64,000 bases of DNA from Amoebidium appalachense (GCA_963693365.1 CAVNZM010000012.1:124001-188000); one strand, 5' to 3'. Counted from the first letter of the stretch, positions 13,433 to 25,445 are shown. Program-made: numbers and translations. Notes: a model not told the origin generated them from the sequence alone.

Positions 13433-14527
13433 GGGGGGGAGGGGCACCTTTTCGTCGAAAGGTTTGGCCAGAAAATCCTGAAGCTCCTTGGCCTGCCGCA
13501 TGCCCAGCTCACTGGAAGGGGGGGGGGGGGGGGGGGAGGGGGGGGGGGGGAAGAGTGGGGTTTGTGTTAACGGCCAGGACTAACCCTCAGGGTGGTGTCG
13601 AGGGTTGTAATAAGGAGTTGAAGGGAGTTGGAAGAGGAGCGAGGGGCAGCCTAGCGTGGAAGAAGAAAGAAGTGGGGGGGCTGTCTGGCTGCCTTGCTCA
13701 GAGAAAGAGAGTGAAAGTACCAGAGAGGCTGGAAAAAAAAAGTTATCAGCCGAGTCGGGGAAAAATAGGACAAGCAAGCTGCCGGCATGGTGCTGTGTTA
13801 CAACGGCACCTGGTTGTGTTTCTGTGCCTACTTGACTCCCGAGAGTGCGTGCATGTGTTGAAATCGGGCAGACAGCTAAACTGCCCCGGGTGTGAGGGGA
13901 ACTGGCAGGTGGCAGGGTGGTGGGGTGTGGGGTTGGGTGTGTGTGTATGTGTTTTGTTCGGGGGAGGTGAAGGGGGGGAGGGTGGGGAGACGCTGAGGAA
14001 CAGGAGGGCATAAGTGAGAGAAGCACTGTGTCACTGTGGTGCAGGTGGGATGAGTGGGTGCCCAAGCCCTGCCAAACCCACCTGAGGGGAGAGTCGAAGA
14101 ACAGCGAGTCCCTCGTAATGAGGTACATGCCCTCCCTGGCCAGGGCCTTGACCAGCCGCACAATAAAGCTCGGCCCAAACCCGCGGTTGAACACCTGTAA
14201 AGCAAGTGAACTCAGAAACAGTTGCAGCCCCCCCCCCCCCCCCCCCCCCCCGCCCCCCCGCCCCCCCCCTCCCCTCCCCCCTCCCCTGTACGCGTACTTC
14301 GTACCGTGTTCCGCAATCAAACCCCCCCCCCCCCCCCCCCCCCCCCCTCCCCCCCGGCACATACCCACACACTCTCTTTAGTCCACCTAGCCCATGAAAT
14401 CTGTCTGGCTTTGCTGCTATATTATAACCGCTCTTACTCATGACAAAAATAGCAGAGCCAAACCCTACAGAAGCCACACGCACCCGATTCTACGCACGCT
14501 GGTTCGCAAAAAAGTAACAAGAGCCCG

Positions 14528-14570
<43 letters not shown>

Positions 14571-14885
14571 ATCCTTCAACAGCTCTTAAGGACAACAAAC
14601 ACCCACCTCGTTCCAGTCGGACTCGCCGTGGCGCACAAAGATAATGGTCTTAGTGCGCACCTCACCGTCCTTGTCTCTGAACGCTATGTCGGGGTCCTGA
14701 GGCTTAGCCCACTTTCTGTCCTTGGAAAAGACCATCTGGAAGGCACCGAGCATAAACAGCTCGCACTTGTACACAAAGTTGGCTACGGGCCCGCTGTAGA
14801 ACGAGGCCACGTAGGTCACTATAGCAACGGCTATAAAGGTAAGCAGGTTGTCTGCTAGAGACATGATGAAGGATAGGAGCCCCAT
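9069..14885 (-). CDS. membrane-anchored histidine phosphatase (phosphoglycerate mutase-like)
   Basis: Seven exons, all in phase: 14885-14607, 14194-14082, 13511-13448, 12600-12497, 11528-11390, 10857-10759, 9332-9069. The product is 353 aa. The N-terminus is hydrophobic (about residues 10-55, one or two membrane segments). The catalytic RHGES motif follows at R85-S89, formed just before the first splice site. DSPLSELG and the RAIATA segment are typical of the phosphoglycerate mutase-like fold, and the second catalytic His is in GGGHS (H286). It probably acts as a phosphatase facing one side of a membrane. The substrate is unknown, and sequence alone does not favour a glycolytic mutase. Introns carry long poly-C, poly-G and (CA)n tracts; intron 4 holds a copy of a dispersed repeat. 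For exon 5 the acceptor at 11529/11528 was chosen because it alone restores the frame. Confidence 0.88.
9333..9410. repeat. (TG)n microsatellite abutting an exon
   Basis: About 39 TG units on the plus strand. For the minus-strand phosphatase gene this is (CA)n ending exactly at the acceptor CACACAG of its last exon (first base 9332). It takes the place of a normal pyrimidine tract. Confidence 0.95.
11650..12235 (-). repeat. dispersed repeat copy inside phosphatase intron 4
   Basis: Reverse-complement homologue of the 453-bp unit triplicated at 22.65-23.97 kb. The shared segments include the piece around GTCTTGATCAAAGACGAGC (about 12193-12211) and the cataataagcagagcccatcctca block (about 12065-12090). 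A second partial copy of the distal part sits just to its left (about 11655-11735). Because the host gene reads on the minus strand, this copy has the same orientation relative to transcription as the copies in the E2F gene. Confidence 0.75.
14283..14330 (+). repeat. short fragment of the dispersed repeat
   Basis: About 45 bp (gcgtacttcgtaccgtgttccgc and flanks, running into poly-C) match the right end of the 453-bp unit at about 23020-23050. It lies in intron 1 of the phosphatase gene. Here too the match ends in a poly-C run, as in the third copy at 23957. Confidence 0.65.
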
Positions 14886-15063
14886 GGCGCCTAATGCCCT
14901 AACAGAGAGGCACTGTTACAAGGGTGGTGTTTTTCTTACAACTTCAAAAACTGAAACTGGAGGAAAGTGGTTGCGACGCAACTTTGTGAGTGAGCCCACA
15001 CGTTGGAATGCGGCGTTTTGTTTAGCATATCGATTTGCTATCTTCGGTAATCGTTGGAACAAT

Positions 15064-15093
15064 GTTATATAAAAGGCACTTAAATTATATAAC
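15064..15093. promoter_or_regulatory. TATA-rich palindrome upstream of the phosphatase gene
   Basis: GTTATATAA and TTATATAAC form perfect 9-bp arms about 12 bp apart. The core reads TATATAAAAGG on the plus strand and offers a TATA-like box on the minus strand. It lies about 180 bp upstream of the phosphatase start. A core-promoter role is inferred from position and composition only. Confidence 0.35.
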
Positions 15094-17809
15094 TCAGGAA
15101 AATATCCTTTACTATCATGCCTATGAATATCCACAAATAAGAATTGGGTAAACCCGCTGCAGGGCAGGTCCGTACGCGTGAAAGCTGCCGCTGTGCTCCC
15201 TGCTGGTTGGCCCTCTGCAGGCTACACTCGTGCACACGTGTCACCCAGTTTTGCCACCCTTGGGCCATTTACAAACCCTCCCTGCCAGCTTGCACGAATG
15301 CGCAACCATGTGCTGAAGCATGCATGTTTTAATCCAAGGATGCATTTCCCACCGCACATCGATCGCGAGCTGTGTGCGTGCAGATCCAAAATGCTAATTG
15401 CTAACACCAAGCCGTTAAGAGATACACACTTGCCCGTTGAGAATCCCCTCCCCACAGCATTCTACGAACCCCCTCCCCCCCCCCCCCCCCCCCCCTCCAG
15501 CCCCGGGCCCCCCTTCGAAGATCTACTCCGAGCCCCTTCCCTCCACCTCCCCCCCAGCCCCCATCCCGCACCACCCCCCCGGTCATTCACAGCGCCCCCT
15601 CTCTTTCAGATTCTCCTCCTCCCTCCCCTCTCCCCCCCCCCCCCCCCCCCCCGGCCCACCCCCTTCTGCCTTCATGCTAATTGTCTTGGACATCCTCTCC
15701 TCTACTCAGCACCACCGGCCGCCTGAACACGATTCATCTCCACCGCTCCTTGGGGCCTGAGGCGAGAGTCTGCTGATATTCAAGCTTAGGGGGCGTGTGT
15801 ACAGGGTGGGCAGCAGCGGGGGGGAAGAATGGGGGGAGGAGGGAGGGGGAGGGGGGATGGTAGGGAGCTTGAGGTTAATCTTTGTGGTGTTGTTTCAACT
15901 GCAACTGCACGTACATACATGTGAAATAATTACTGGGGTCACTCGCAAGGTGTTCTTTTTATGGTAACAGTTTAAATCGGCCCGGTGTAAGGTCTAATAT
16001 GTATATGTTACTGTTTGTAATGTGTATGGGACGTATGCATGATAAGCCTCAGGGGTACCTTTAATACCTTTTACCTTATCTTAGTCCGATTGCCCATCCC
16101 CCCCTTTCCCCCCTTCTCTTTCCGCCCTCCTCCACTGATGCACACACACACACACGGCCATCGTTGCTTTGTCTTATTTTCCTCCCAGTATTGGTAGCCC
16201 CTAGATGATGTTTCTCTGCCCCTCATATTTATGACATTGAATTTACTAACTAAGTAAAGGCGCTCCGGAAAATACCCTTCGACACAAAATAATCTGCTTT
16301 TTGGAGGATGGGCCAGGCTGCTTCCAAAACAGTTGGTTTCACTTCAAGCCAGTGTATACACACGTACGTGCACACACACACTGTACACACACACACACGC
16401 ACACGCACAAACACACACACACACAAACACACACACAGTCACACACATGCACACGCACACACACGAACACACACACACACAGACACATGCACGCGCGTCC
16501 CCTCCCCCCCAAACCCACACACTCAAACACACACAGTGCAACACTTACAGACACACTATGTACACCGGGACACACGTACCAAAAAATCGCATGCACGTGC
16601 ATATTATAGGCACACATATGTACACAGCAAAAACCTGCATACGTGCACGTGTACGCAAGCACCCTCACACTTGTCATACTCGCACCCAAAAATGCACATT
16701 GCCAAACATGATCTGTAGTAAAGAAGCACACACGCACACAGGGCATTTTCGTCTTATTATATGGAAACACAATTGGCTAGGCTCCTCCGCTATATCGGTC
16801 AGTGTACATGTTATGGAAAAACCAAAAAGGAAATTATCAGCCGGATATTTTTCCTCAAGCTGCAGCCGAAACTTCGCCACCTGCCCCCCCCCCCCCCCCC
16901 TCCCCCCCCCCCCCCCCCTCCCCCTTCAGCCCACTTCCCCCATCTCCCCCCCTTCCCCGTTCCCTTCCGATCCTTTACCCTCTTTCGTTATCTTATGTAC
17001 TGTTAACATTCACCCCCTAGCGGCTAGCCTCGGCAGCAGCCATGTGCATCATTGTAGTTACAAAAATGGGCGACCGATATCTTCGGAGTGGATGACCCGT
17101 GTATGTGGTGAATGCTCATACATGTATATAATACATGAATGGGCGTACATATGTGCACATGACTGCACACGGTTTGGCAAAATTTCCTTGAGTTGGCTGC
17201 CAGCTTATTATTGTGTACCTGCATACGAATCAGATGTGCATTTAGGTCAATATTTATTTGTGTGTGTGCTGCAAGAGGATGTGTGCACCGTTTACCTAAC
17301 ACGGTATGTGAAGGTACGCGAACGTGACGGAAGTTGCAAGTGTGCTGTGAAGTCCGCATCCTCTAGAAACGTTGCATGTTGTTCTTGTGGGATGCATTAT
17401 TATACATGGCATGCACGCTGCGAGTGTGTGGATCAGTCACTACGCCCCCGTGTTCCCGTTGGCCCCCTCACCCCCTTCCCCCAGTGGCCCACCCCCCTTC
17501 TCCTTCCTTCTCCCCCAAACACACACACACACGCACGCGCACACGCCAGTACGCGTGTACACGTGTGTCACGAATGATACACACGGCCACTCACTAATGC
17601 ATGTGCATGCATGTTGCATGCACACGGGGAAAACTTCACCGGCATCGGCGAACAAAACGGTGTGTAGACATCTCCTGCCTCTCCTTCTCAGGGCTAGTTA
17701 ACTGATTGAGTTGCTCCGGAGCTCCCCTGGTAAGTTCTCGCCTGCCCTGTTTACACTGTGGATAGTTTGGTGTCTGAAAAAGTTTTGTTTTGAATTTTTG
17801 CGTGCATTC

Positions 17810-17820
17810 GCGCGCCAAAA
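17810..17820. promoter_or_regulatory. E2F-like site
   Basis: GCGCGCCAAAA, whose complement is TTTTGGCGCGC, fits the E2F consensus TTTSSCGC. It ends just before the ATG at 17822 and lies about 2 kb upstream of the E2F coding exons. Self-regulation of the E2F gene is known in animals, but here it is only a possibility. Confidence 0.4.
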
Positions 17821-17821
17821 C

Positions 17822-17954
17822 ATGGACCAATTAGAATCGACTGGTCTCGAGGCATTTGCCTTTTTAAGACGGAAGCTTGAGAGGTGGGTAGCAGAAAAAG
17901 GGTCACAAAATGTGGCGAGTACCAGTACAAAAAACTTGTGTAAAGTTTTTACAA
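17822..17954 (+). CDS. possible first exon of unknown gene
   Basis: An ATG at 17822 opens a 44-residue frame (beginning MDQLESTGLEAFAFL) that runs into a near-perfect donor, A|GTAAGTGT, at 17955. The frame stops shortly after if it is not spliced. The E2F-like site immediately upstream and the good donor suggest a real 5' exon. It could belong to the E2F gene, but its phase (1) does not match the known exon at 19907, so a further exon would be needed. I could not find that exon. Confidence 0.25.
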
Positions 17955-19837
17955 GTAAGTGTTAATTATTTGGCCAAAATGCTTTTCAATTATAATTTAT
18001 ACATTGTTATAGATATTTTCGCACTGTGCGTGTTGTTTGAGCAACTTAGTTGGCCGAATTTTTTCAACTCACAAATATTACAGAATTTGCGCCTTTACAC
18101 TCCTCCAAGCACCAATCCGCTTCTGGTTGCTGATGTGAGCCATTTTTCGAAACAAACAGAGCCTGTGTTGTTGTGTGTGAAGCTTTTCTCGTTTTTCGCA
18201 AAAAACTGAATAGGTTTTGCCTAAGTAACTGAGCGAATCCATGTTCAATCCTAGCCATCCAAGCCCATCCACAGCTTCAAACGACCTGTAGAGTACCCAA
18301 CACCCATATGTTGCCGAAGCAAATTTTTTGGAAGGGTTGAAAAGGGGCGTGTGTTGGTTAGCAAGCAAATATACTTGAGTATAGACTATTGCAGGTTTAA
18401 TTCTCAATCAGTCACCCTTTGACCCTTTCTCGATTCTTGCAGTTGTTGTCAAGGCGCTTCTTTCTCTATAGTTGAGAATAGAGGTCACATACACACGCAT
18501 ATGAGTTTTCTGTCAAGCCTTCACGCTGCTGATGCCAATGCTAGGACCGTCATTTGAATACACATGAAGTTATATTAAACATCCCGGCTCAGTTACAATA
18601 GTTGAAGCGCAGTAAGCAATTTGTGCGAAAGAAAACAGCCGGGCGTTGTCGTCATTTTTCTCTCTGTCTACGTCCGCCACAAATGCTCATGGTCATGCAG
18701 AGGGGGTGAAGGGCACCCTGCCGTTCTCATGCAGGTAAGGTCCCGTGCATACGTGGCAGTAGGTGATGGGTTGTGTTGTGTATACTATTATCCTAGTTGT
18801 CGCTCATTTCCTACTTTATATTAGCACAGAATCATATATGGTTATCTGCTTTCGATTGCTTTTGCCCTCGCATACTTTTTGCTGGGAGGGGAATGGGGGG
18901 GGGGGGGGGGAAGGAATGAAGAGATATGAAGGGTGAATGGGGGAAAGGGGTGGGAGGGAGCAGTCGGGGGCAGTCCCGTTTCTTTCTTTTGTGACTACTG
19001 TAGACACCCTCTTTGTAAGGAGGCCTTGTCTTTCCTTTTGCAATCACAAAACACAAGGTCTGAAACTCTAGGCATCTACATATTTCGTGGGCATTGACGA
19101 ACAGACCTGGTTATGTGTGTAGCTTTGGCTCACAACTCGCTTACTCGTACACAACCTGCCCATGCACGCACGGGCATGACAAGCACACACATTGCACGGA
19201 TGTGCACCACCAGCATACCTGTAGGGACACAAGCACTAGCACAGGCACACTTGCATGCAGGCATGCTCAAGTGCTTATGCCAGCACAATCATGTCTGACC
19301 AGCTGGTCGTGTGCACTGGCACACACGTAAGTGCATACACAAAACACAGACCTATCTGTGCACCTGAACCATACCTCCACAGATCCACAAATGCATCACA
19401 CAACTCTGAGAGCACGAACATAGTTAGAGCCACATAAACACGTGGTGGACACATGAACACATGAATATCAAGCACGTTGGCCTCTTGCAATTCTGTTTTC
19501 TTTTAATTATTCAGTTCACTTACAAGCTGATTGTGGTAGTCAAGGCATTATGGACAGGCACTTCCACCACACGACCACGGTTTGATGTTATGTTATACTG
19601 GCAAATACACACAGAAGAACACACATTGGGGTGTGCAGGGGGCCTGTATGTGTGCCGTGTGTGGGCACAGCTCGGGCCCACACACACAGCACACGTATTC
19701 CTTTACACCATAGACGATATTTGTCCTGTAAGCCCTCGTTAGGTTGTAGTACTGCACGGGCCGTGCACTCATAACGACACACCTCTAAGGTACAATACAT
19801 TTAGAAAGCACGTGTTTAAAGTGAGGCAATATTCAGT

Positions 19838-21479
19838 ATGCATCTTCCCACACCCCCACCTTGCACACATGGCACAACCGCGCACGTGGCTAACACGTGG
19901 CTACAGCAAAATCGCACGGTCAAGCGGAAGCTTCTGGAGGACTACGATGACGAGGACACGGCCAACGGCTATGACAGCCCCCCGCCTAAGAAGTCAAAGG
20001 GAGGCCTACAGGATAGCCCCCCAGGTATGCGCACGTGTGTGTGTGTGCGTGCGTGTGTGTGTGTGTGTGCGTGTGTGTCTGTTTGTATGCTCAAACACGT
20101 GATTGTATGCACGGGTATTTGTGTTGGTGTGTGCAGATTTGTACATGTTAATGGGATGTTCATTGCTCTCCGCCTTGGCAAGTTCGGGAGGAAAGGGGCT
20201 GGGACGGGGGAGCTTATGTAACCTTATGTGTGGTCCTTGCACGTGTAGGGTGTTTTCCGTGATATTAATATTAGCTTAGTGTGCAGTTTCTGATGGTCCC
20301 GTGTTAAGGTTTCTTTGACCTTATACGTGTGTGGTGGTGGCACAAGTGATGTATTGGCATGCCTGGTTTTTTTTTTTTTTATATCTCGAGCGCATGCACC
20401 AAGTGTCAGTGAGGCTTCCGCCACAAATATTTTTTTTCTTTCCAACTTGGTATCTCACACGTTGCAGCTTATTAGACTTTTTTTTTCCCCCTGCTGAACA
20501 TGGTTTTGCATGTTTGATGCTTCTATTTGTGTGTGCTACGTGCCTCTGTTTAGCTGGTGCGAGTGCACGAATGTGCTCGTGATCGCGCACATATAGTAGT
20601 TTCACATGAGCATCACGTGTGGTTTTCCGTGAACAGATGTGCTAGCATTATTTCAATTTGGCCTACAATGATTACATGGACGACTCTTGCCCACCCCTCC
20701 CTCCTGAAACACACACGTAGCACACACATACACGCGCGCGCGGGGGTGCACACACACACACACATACACACACAATTTGCTCTCACCACCGCGACTAACA
20801 GCACCGCTGTGCCCGCTCAATCTTCGGTTGCCTGCCCTGTGCTCGTGTGTGCCCTTCAATCTTTGTACTTGCTCCCCCGTCTTCTTGTTGTGCTAGTGCC
20901 CTAATGTGCTTACGGATACGTTTCTTGCCCTATGTCTGCGCAATGCATGCACGTGTACCTCTGACGCTGGGATTGTTTCCAGGTGGTTGCACCGCGTCTT
21001 TGTCATATGGCTGCACTCTGTTGGTGTGTCTATCTCGCCTCTTGTCGTTTTCAGTGCATATACAGGGTCTTCAATGGATGCAGCACTTTCTCTGCTTCGT
21101 TCTGGCCTTTTTCTGTGCGTGCACGAGCCAGTCCACGGGAGGTGGTCGCATGGGTGTGTTGGCATTGTGTTGACGTGATGTGTTTTTCAGACGGCAAAGG
21201 CACACGGTTCGACACATCGCTTGGTCTGTTGACCAAGAAGTTCACCACCTTGCTGCGGGAGGTACCCGACGGCATACTGGACCTGAACAAGGCAGCAGAG
21301 ACACTGGGGGTGCCCAAGAGGCGCATCTACGACATCACGAATGTGCTGGAAGGCATTGGGCTCATCGAGAAGAAGTCAAAGAACAACATCCAGTGGAAGT
21401 ACGTGCATGCCCGTCACACGTCCTCTGAAAGCCTGTTCTGCGGATAGATGAAGCTATGTGTAGGGACGTGCATGCACGT

Positions 21480-21518
<39 letters not shown>

Positions 21519-22085
21519 TCCCGGGGGGGGGGGGGGGGGGGAAGAGAGCGAGAGGGGAGGGGAGGAGGAGGAAGCAGCTCGTGGGATGGATGTTTCCCAC
21601 CTGCTTGCTGGAATTCTAATGTACTGCCAGCAGATGTCCACATGTAGTCTTCCTTTTCGGGCGGTGTGTTATGTAACTCATACAAGCCGCATTGTGTTGC
21701 CGACTCTACCAGGCTTAAAGAGGTTTTCTTTTAGGTATTCGAGTCGGGTCAGACCCGAATGGGATAGATGCTATATGATCTGCTTGGAGCGCATTAAACA
21801 GCATTCGGCCCCACCCGAGGACCAAAAAGGGGTGACAATAAATGGGCGTAAAAGAAACCTTTTAATTGTGTGCACATGTCCTTACACACACGTGTAGGGG
21901 TGTAGGGCCTGGGGGTGCCGGGGACGAGCTAGGCAGCCAGCTGGAGGCACTGCGTCGAGAGATCGAGGAGCTGGGCAAGGAGGAGGCGGCACTGGACCAC
22001 CACAGCTTCATCATGCAGAACAGCCTAAGGTCACTGGCTGAGGATGCTGACAACATCAGATATCCTAAAAAGAAAAGGGGGGAAA

Positions 22086-22123
<38 letters not shown>

Positions 22124-22493
22124 TGTTTTGCATGTTTTTTTCTGCGTGTTTCTTTCCTTCCCTTTTTTTTTTTTTTTTTTTTTTTTGCCACCCTTTTTTT
22201 TCCCTGGGTTGTTGTTCTGGGCACACGTGCGGTATGTTTTCCATTGGTGTGGCTATACCCTTGACCTTGTGCACGTTGGCGTATGTGACGCACAGCGACA
22301 TACGGGGGATACCGTCGTTCAAGCAGGACACACTCATCACTATCAAGGCCCCATCAGGCACACGCCTGGAGGTCCCTGACCCTGACGAGGTGGGTGCTCT
22401 GGTGCGCGTCGTAAAACTCTATGCATGCTCTGGGAATGTGGACTTCGTTCTGTGTCCCCCTTTTTTTTAATTATAATCCCCCCCCCCCCCCCC

Positions 22494-22526
<33 letters not shown>

Positions 22527-24181
22527 ACACACACACATTCCTAATCCTCTTGTTCACATGCGTCATGTGTTTGTGTGTGCACACTGTTTATTGCCCTGTT
22601 CATCTCTGTATCTTTCACCGTGATTGTGCCCCCCCCCCCCCCCCCCCCAGACATCTTTACTTCCATGCAACCGGGCATGGTTGCTCTGTGTCGTGCATCT
22701 GTAAGCACATACGCGTTTGTCGCTGCACTGCATTAGTTTGCACATACATCTTCACCGTTTTGCTCACCTTGCTTGCATAAGCAACCCTGCTCGTCTTTGA
22801 TCAAGACGGGTTGACCCACCCAAGTTCAGTTGATGCTGCTGTCTGAGTTGGAGCGTCGTATATACGCGGGCTAAGGGGTCGAAACTCAGACGCAATTGAT
22901 GACTTGGGCCCTCCCTGAGGATGGGCTCTGCTTATGACGCATACTGTGCGCATGGCTGATGCTGCATACTTGAATGTTTGCCTTTGCATGTGTCCTGCAC
23001 CATGCTTCTCATCGTGTATGCGTACTTCGTACTGTGTTCCGCATTCAAAACCCCCCCTGTCTTCTTTCAGAGGTGTCCTTTCAGGACAGACCACTGTGTG
23101 GAGACATCTTTACTTCCATGCAACCGGGCATGGTTGCTCTGTGTCGTGCATCTGTAAGCACATACGCGTTTGTCGCTGCACTGCATTAGTTTGCACATAC
23201 ATCTTCACCGTTTTGCTCACCTTGCTTGCATAAGCAACCCTGCTCGTCTTTGATCAAGACGGGTTGACCCACCCAAGTTCAGTTGATGCTGCTGTCTGAG
23301 TTGGAGCGTCGTATATACGCGGGCTAAGGGGTCGAAACTCAGACGCAATTGATGACTTGGGCCCTCCCTGAGGATGGGCTCTGCTTATGACGCATACTGT
23401 GCGCATGGCTGATGCTGCATACTTGAATGTTTGCCTTTGCATGTGTCCTGCACCATGCTTCTCATCGTGTATGCGTACTTCGTACTGTGTTCCGCATTCA
23501 AAACCCCCCCTGTCTTCTTTCAGAGGTGTCCTTTCAGGACAGACCACTGTGTGGAGACATCTTTACTTCCATGCAACCGGGCATGGTTGCTCTGTGTCGT
23601 GCATCTGTAAGCACATACGCGTTTGTCGCTGCACTGCATTAGTTTGCACATACATCTTCACCGTTTTGCTCACCTTGCTTGCATAAGCAACCCTGCTCGT
23701 CTTTGATCAAGACGGGTTGACCCACCCAAGTTCAGTTGATGCTGCTGTCTGAGTTGGAGCGTCGTATATACGCGGGCTAAGGGGTCGAAACTCAGACGCA
23801 ATTGATGACTTGGGCCCTCCCTGAGGATGGGCTCTGCTTATGACGCATACTGTGCGCATGGCTGATGCTGCATACTTGAATGTTTGCCTTTGCATGTGTC
23901 CTGCACCATGCTTCTCATCGTGTATGCGTACTTCGTACTGTGTTCCGCATTCAAACCCCCCCCCCCCCCCCCCCCAAACACACACACACACAGACAGACA
24001 GACACACACAAAAAGAAATCCACTTGCACACGCACACGCACATGTACAAACTCACAATCGCATTAATATTTACATGCACACTTAGCCACCGTGGGTGCTC
24101 GTAAACACGCTTGTCGTTTGCTTGTCCTTTTTTCCACTACTCTTCCCTGAACACAGTCCTGCCCCCCCCCTCCCCCCCCCC

Positions 24182-24212
<31 letters not shown>

Positions 24213-24492
24213 CCTCCCCCTCCCCTTCCCTTCCCTTCCCTTCCCTTCCCTTCCCTTCCCTTCGCTTTTGTGTGCTTTGCAATGTGCCTTGTGATGTCCG
24301 TCATGAATGTGTTCTCCTTGCTTTGTTACACGTTTTTAACCCTCTTCCCACGTGCATAACACACACATGCAGAATGAATAAAAAACTCTTTGTGCTTCTC
24401 TCAGCTCTAACCCCCCTCCGCTCTCCCTCCGGGGTATACTTCGCATTCTACTTTGATGCCAACCTGTCCTCTTCACATCCGATTCAGAGGAG

Positions 24493-24532
<40 letters not shown>

Positions 24533-25076
24533 CACACACACACACACACTCACTCACTCACTCACTCACTCACTCCCACATCTTTACAACCGATGCTGTA
24601 TGTTGGCGCAACCATTTTGGGTATCCACTCACCATCTCACCCTCCTCCCCTTTCAGACTGTTGAGGCGTCCAGGCGCAAGTACCAGATCTACCTCAAGAG
24701 CAGTGGGGGGGCCATTGACGTCTATCTCGTCTCAAAGGACGACGACCCCCTGCCCCAGCCCCCACCCCAGCAGCCACCCCCCATGCAGGATACAGACACA
24801 CGGCCAGGGGCTGGGCCCACACAGGAAGAGCAACAGCAAGACACAGAATTTGCACCCCCACCCCAACGCCCACCAGCATCGCCCCTGGCTGCACTCACAT
24901 CCACACCACCAGGGAAGGGCCACGGGGGGTTGGTTAGGTTGGACCCCCCTCCCATGGACACGGACTATTTTTTCAACCTCGATGACGCAGAGAGTATTGC
25001 TGATTTCTATGACCTCGGGCCCGGGGAGAACCCGGTAGAGGCGACAAAGTGGCAAATAGGAAACCAACAGCCATAG
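19838..25076 (+). CDS. E2F-family transcription factor
   Basis: A nuclear cell-cycle transcription factor that binds DNA with a DP partner and is restrained by retinoblastoma-type pocket proteins. Five exons in phase: 19838-20024, 21191-21398, 21898-22059, 22275-22389, 24657-25076; 363 aa if the ATG at 19838 is used. Visible in order: a cyclin-binding RxL motif in VKRKLLED (28-35); the winged helix ending [19 protein letters not shown] (about 65-132); a leucine-rich dimerisation helix (137-185); the marked box starting RLAYVT (186-245); a Pro-rich linker; and an acidic C-terminus [18 protein letters not shown] (327-344) matching the pocket-binding motif. The third intron is of U12 AT-AC type. 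The N-terminus is uncertain because exon 1 may instead begin at 19907 after an acceptor CTACAG. A polyadenylation signal AATAAA lies at 25339. Confidence 0.92.
22060..22274 (+). other. U12-type AT-AC intron of the E2F gene
   Basis: The intron starts ATATCCTAA, close to the minor-spliceosome donor ATATCCTT. It ends GTGCAC, with a branch-point-like CCCTTGACC at 22258-22266 whose A is 10 bases before the end. No GT-AG choice restores the frame. With these borders the codons join as AG+G, giving the family's RLAYVT sequence exactly. Confidence 0.85.
22650..23965 (+). repeat. 453-bp tandem triplication in E2F intron 4
   Basis: Three head-to-tail copies start at about 22651, 23104 and 23557, an exact 453-bp step. 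They look almost identical. The third copy lacks the last part and passes into poly-C and (CA)n instead. Each unit contains a near-palindrome around CTTTGATCAAGAC and two potential acceptor-like TTTCAG sites at its right end. Open frames of 97-99 codons recur in each unit but are shadows. Homologous fragments occur at 11.65-12.24 kb and 14.28 kb. Confidence 0.95.
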
Positions 25077-25445
25077 ACTAAGTTGAAAGTGTATGTCATG
25101 TTAATATATGAAGGCTTGTTTTTAGCGTTTGTTCCGAACTATACTTAGCACGTGATTCATGGCGATGTATGTATCTATTCACGTGGCTTCAGGCGTGGAA
25201 ATTTCTTGCTGTGCACAACACGTGGTGTACATGTGCCCGTGTGTTTTACGGGGTAACCAGGTTGTAACACAGGTGCCTCTGTGTTTGGGGCTTACGTGTG
25301 TGTGCACGGCACAGCAAATCATGCAATAATGGCAAGTAAATAAATACGCTGCAGGCCCATGTGGCTGCGGCATAGTTCCAATGAGACATGCATGTGCACG
25401 TGCAGAGGCCTGAGGGTGAAACATGTGGGTGGGGCCAAGGCCCCC

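Larger units (their letters stand above)
14886..19837. other. intergenic region
   Basis: About 5 kb with no firmly supported gene. The first 200 bp upstream of 14885 should hold the phosphatase promoter. A CT- and C-rich stretch lies at 15.46-15.66 kb, a (CA)-rich stretch at 16.36-16.66 kb, C-runs at 16.88-16.92 kb and a G-run at 18.90 kb. From 17.7 to 18.6 kb the DNA is plainer and A+T richer, and contains one exon candidate, listed separately. Confidence 0.55.

Noticed and set aside
16674-16880. Minus-strand frame with KFRLQLEEKYPADNFLFGF
   Set aside because: Reads like a protein for about 50 codons, but no start context, splice partner or family was found.
22801-24009. Three similar minus-strand frames of 97-100 codons
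   Set aside because: They repeat because the 453-bp unit is triplicated; they lie in an intron and show no family.
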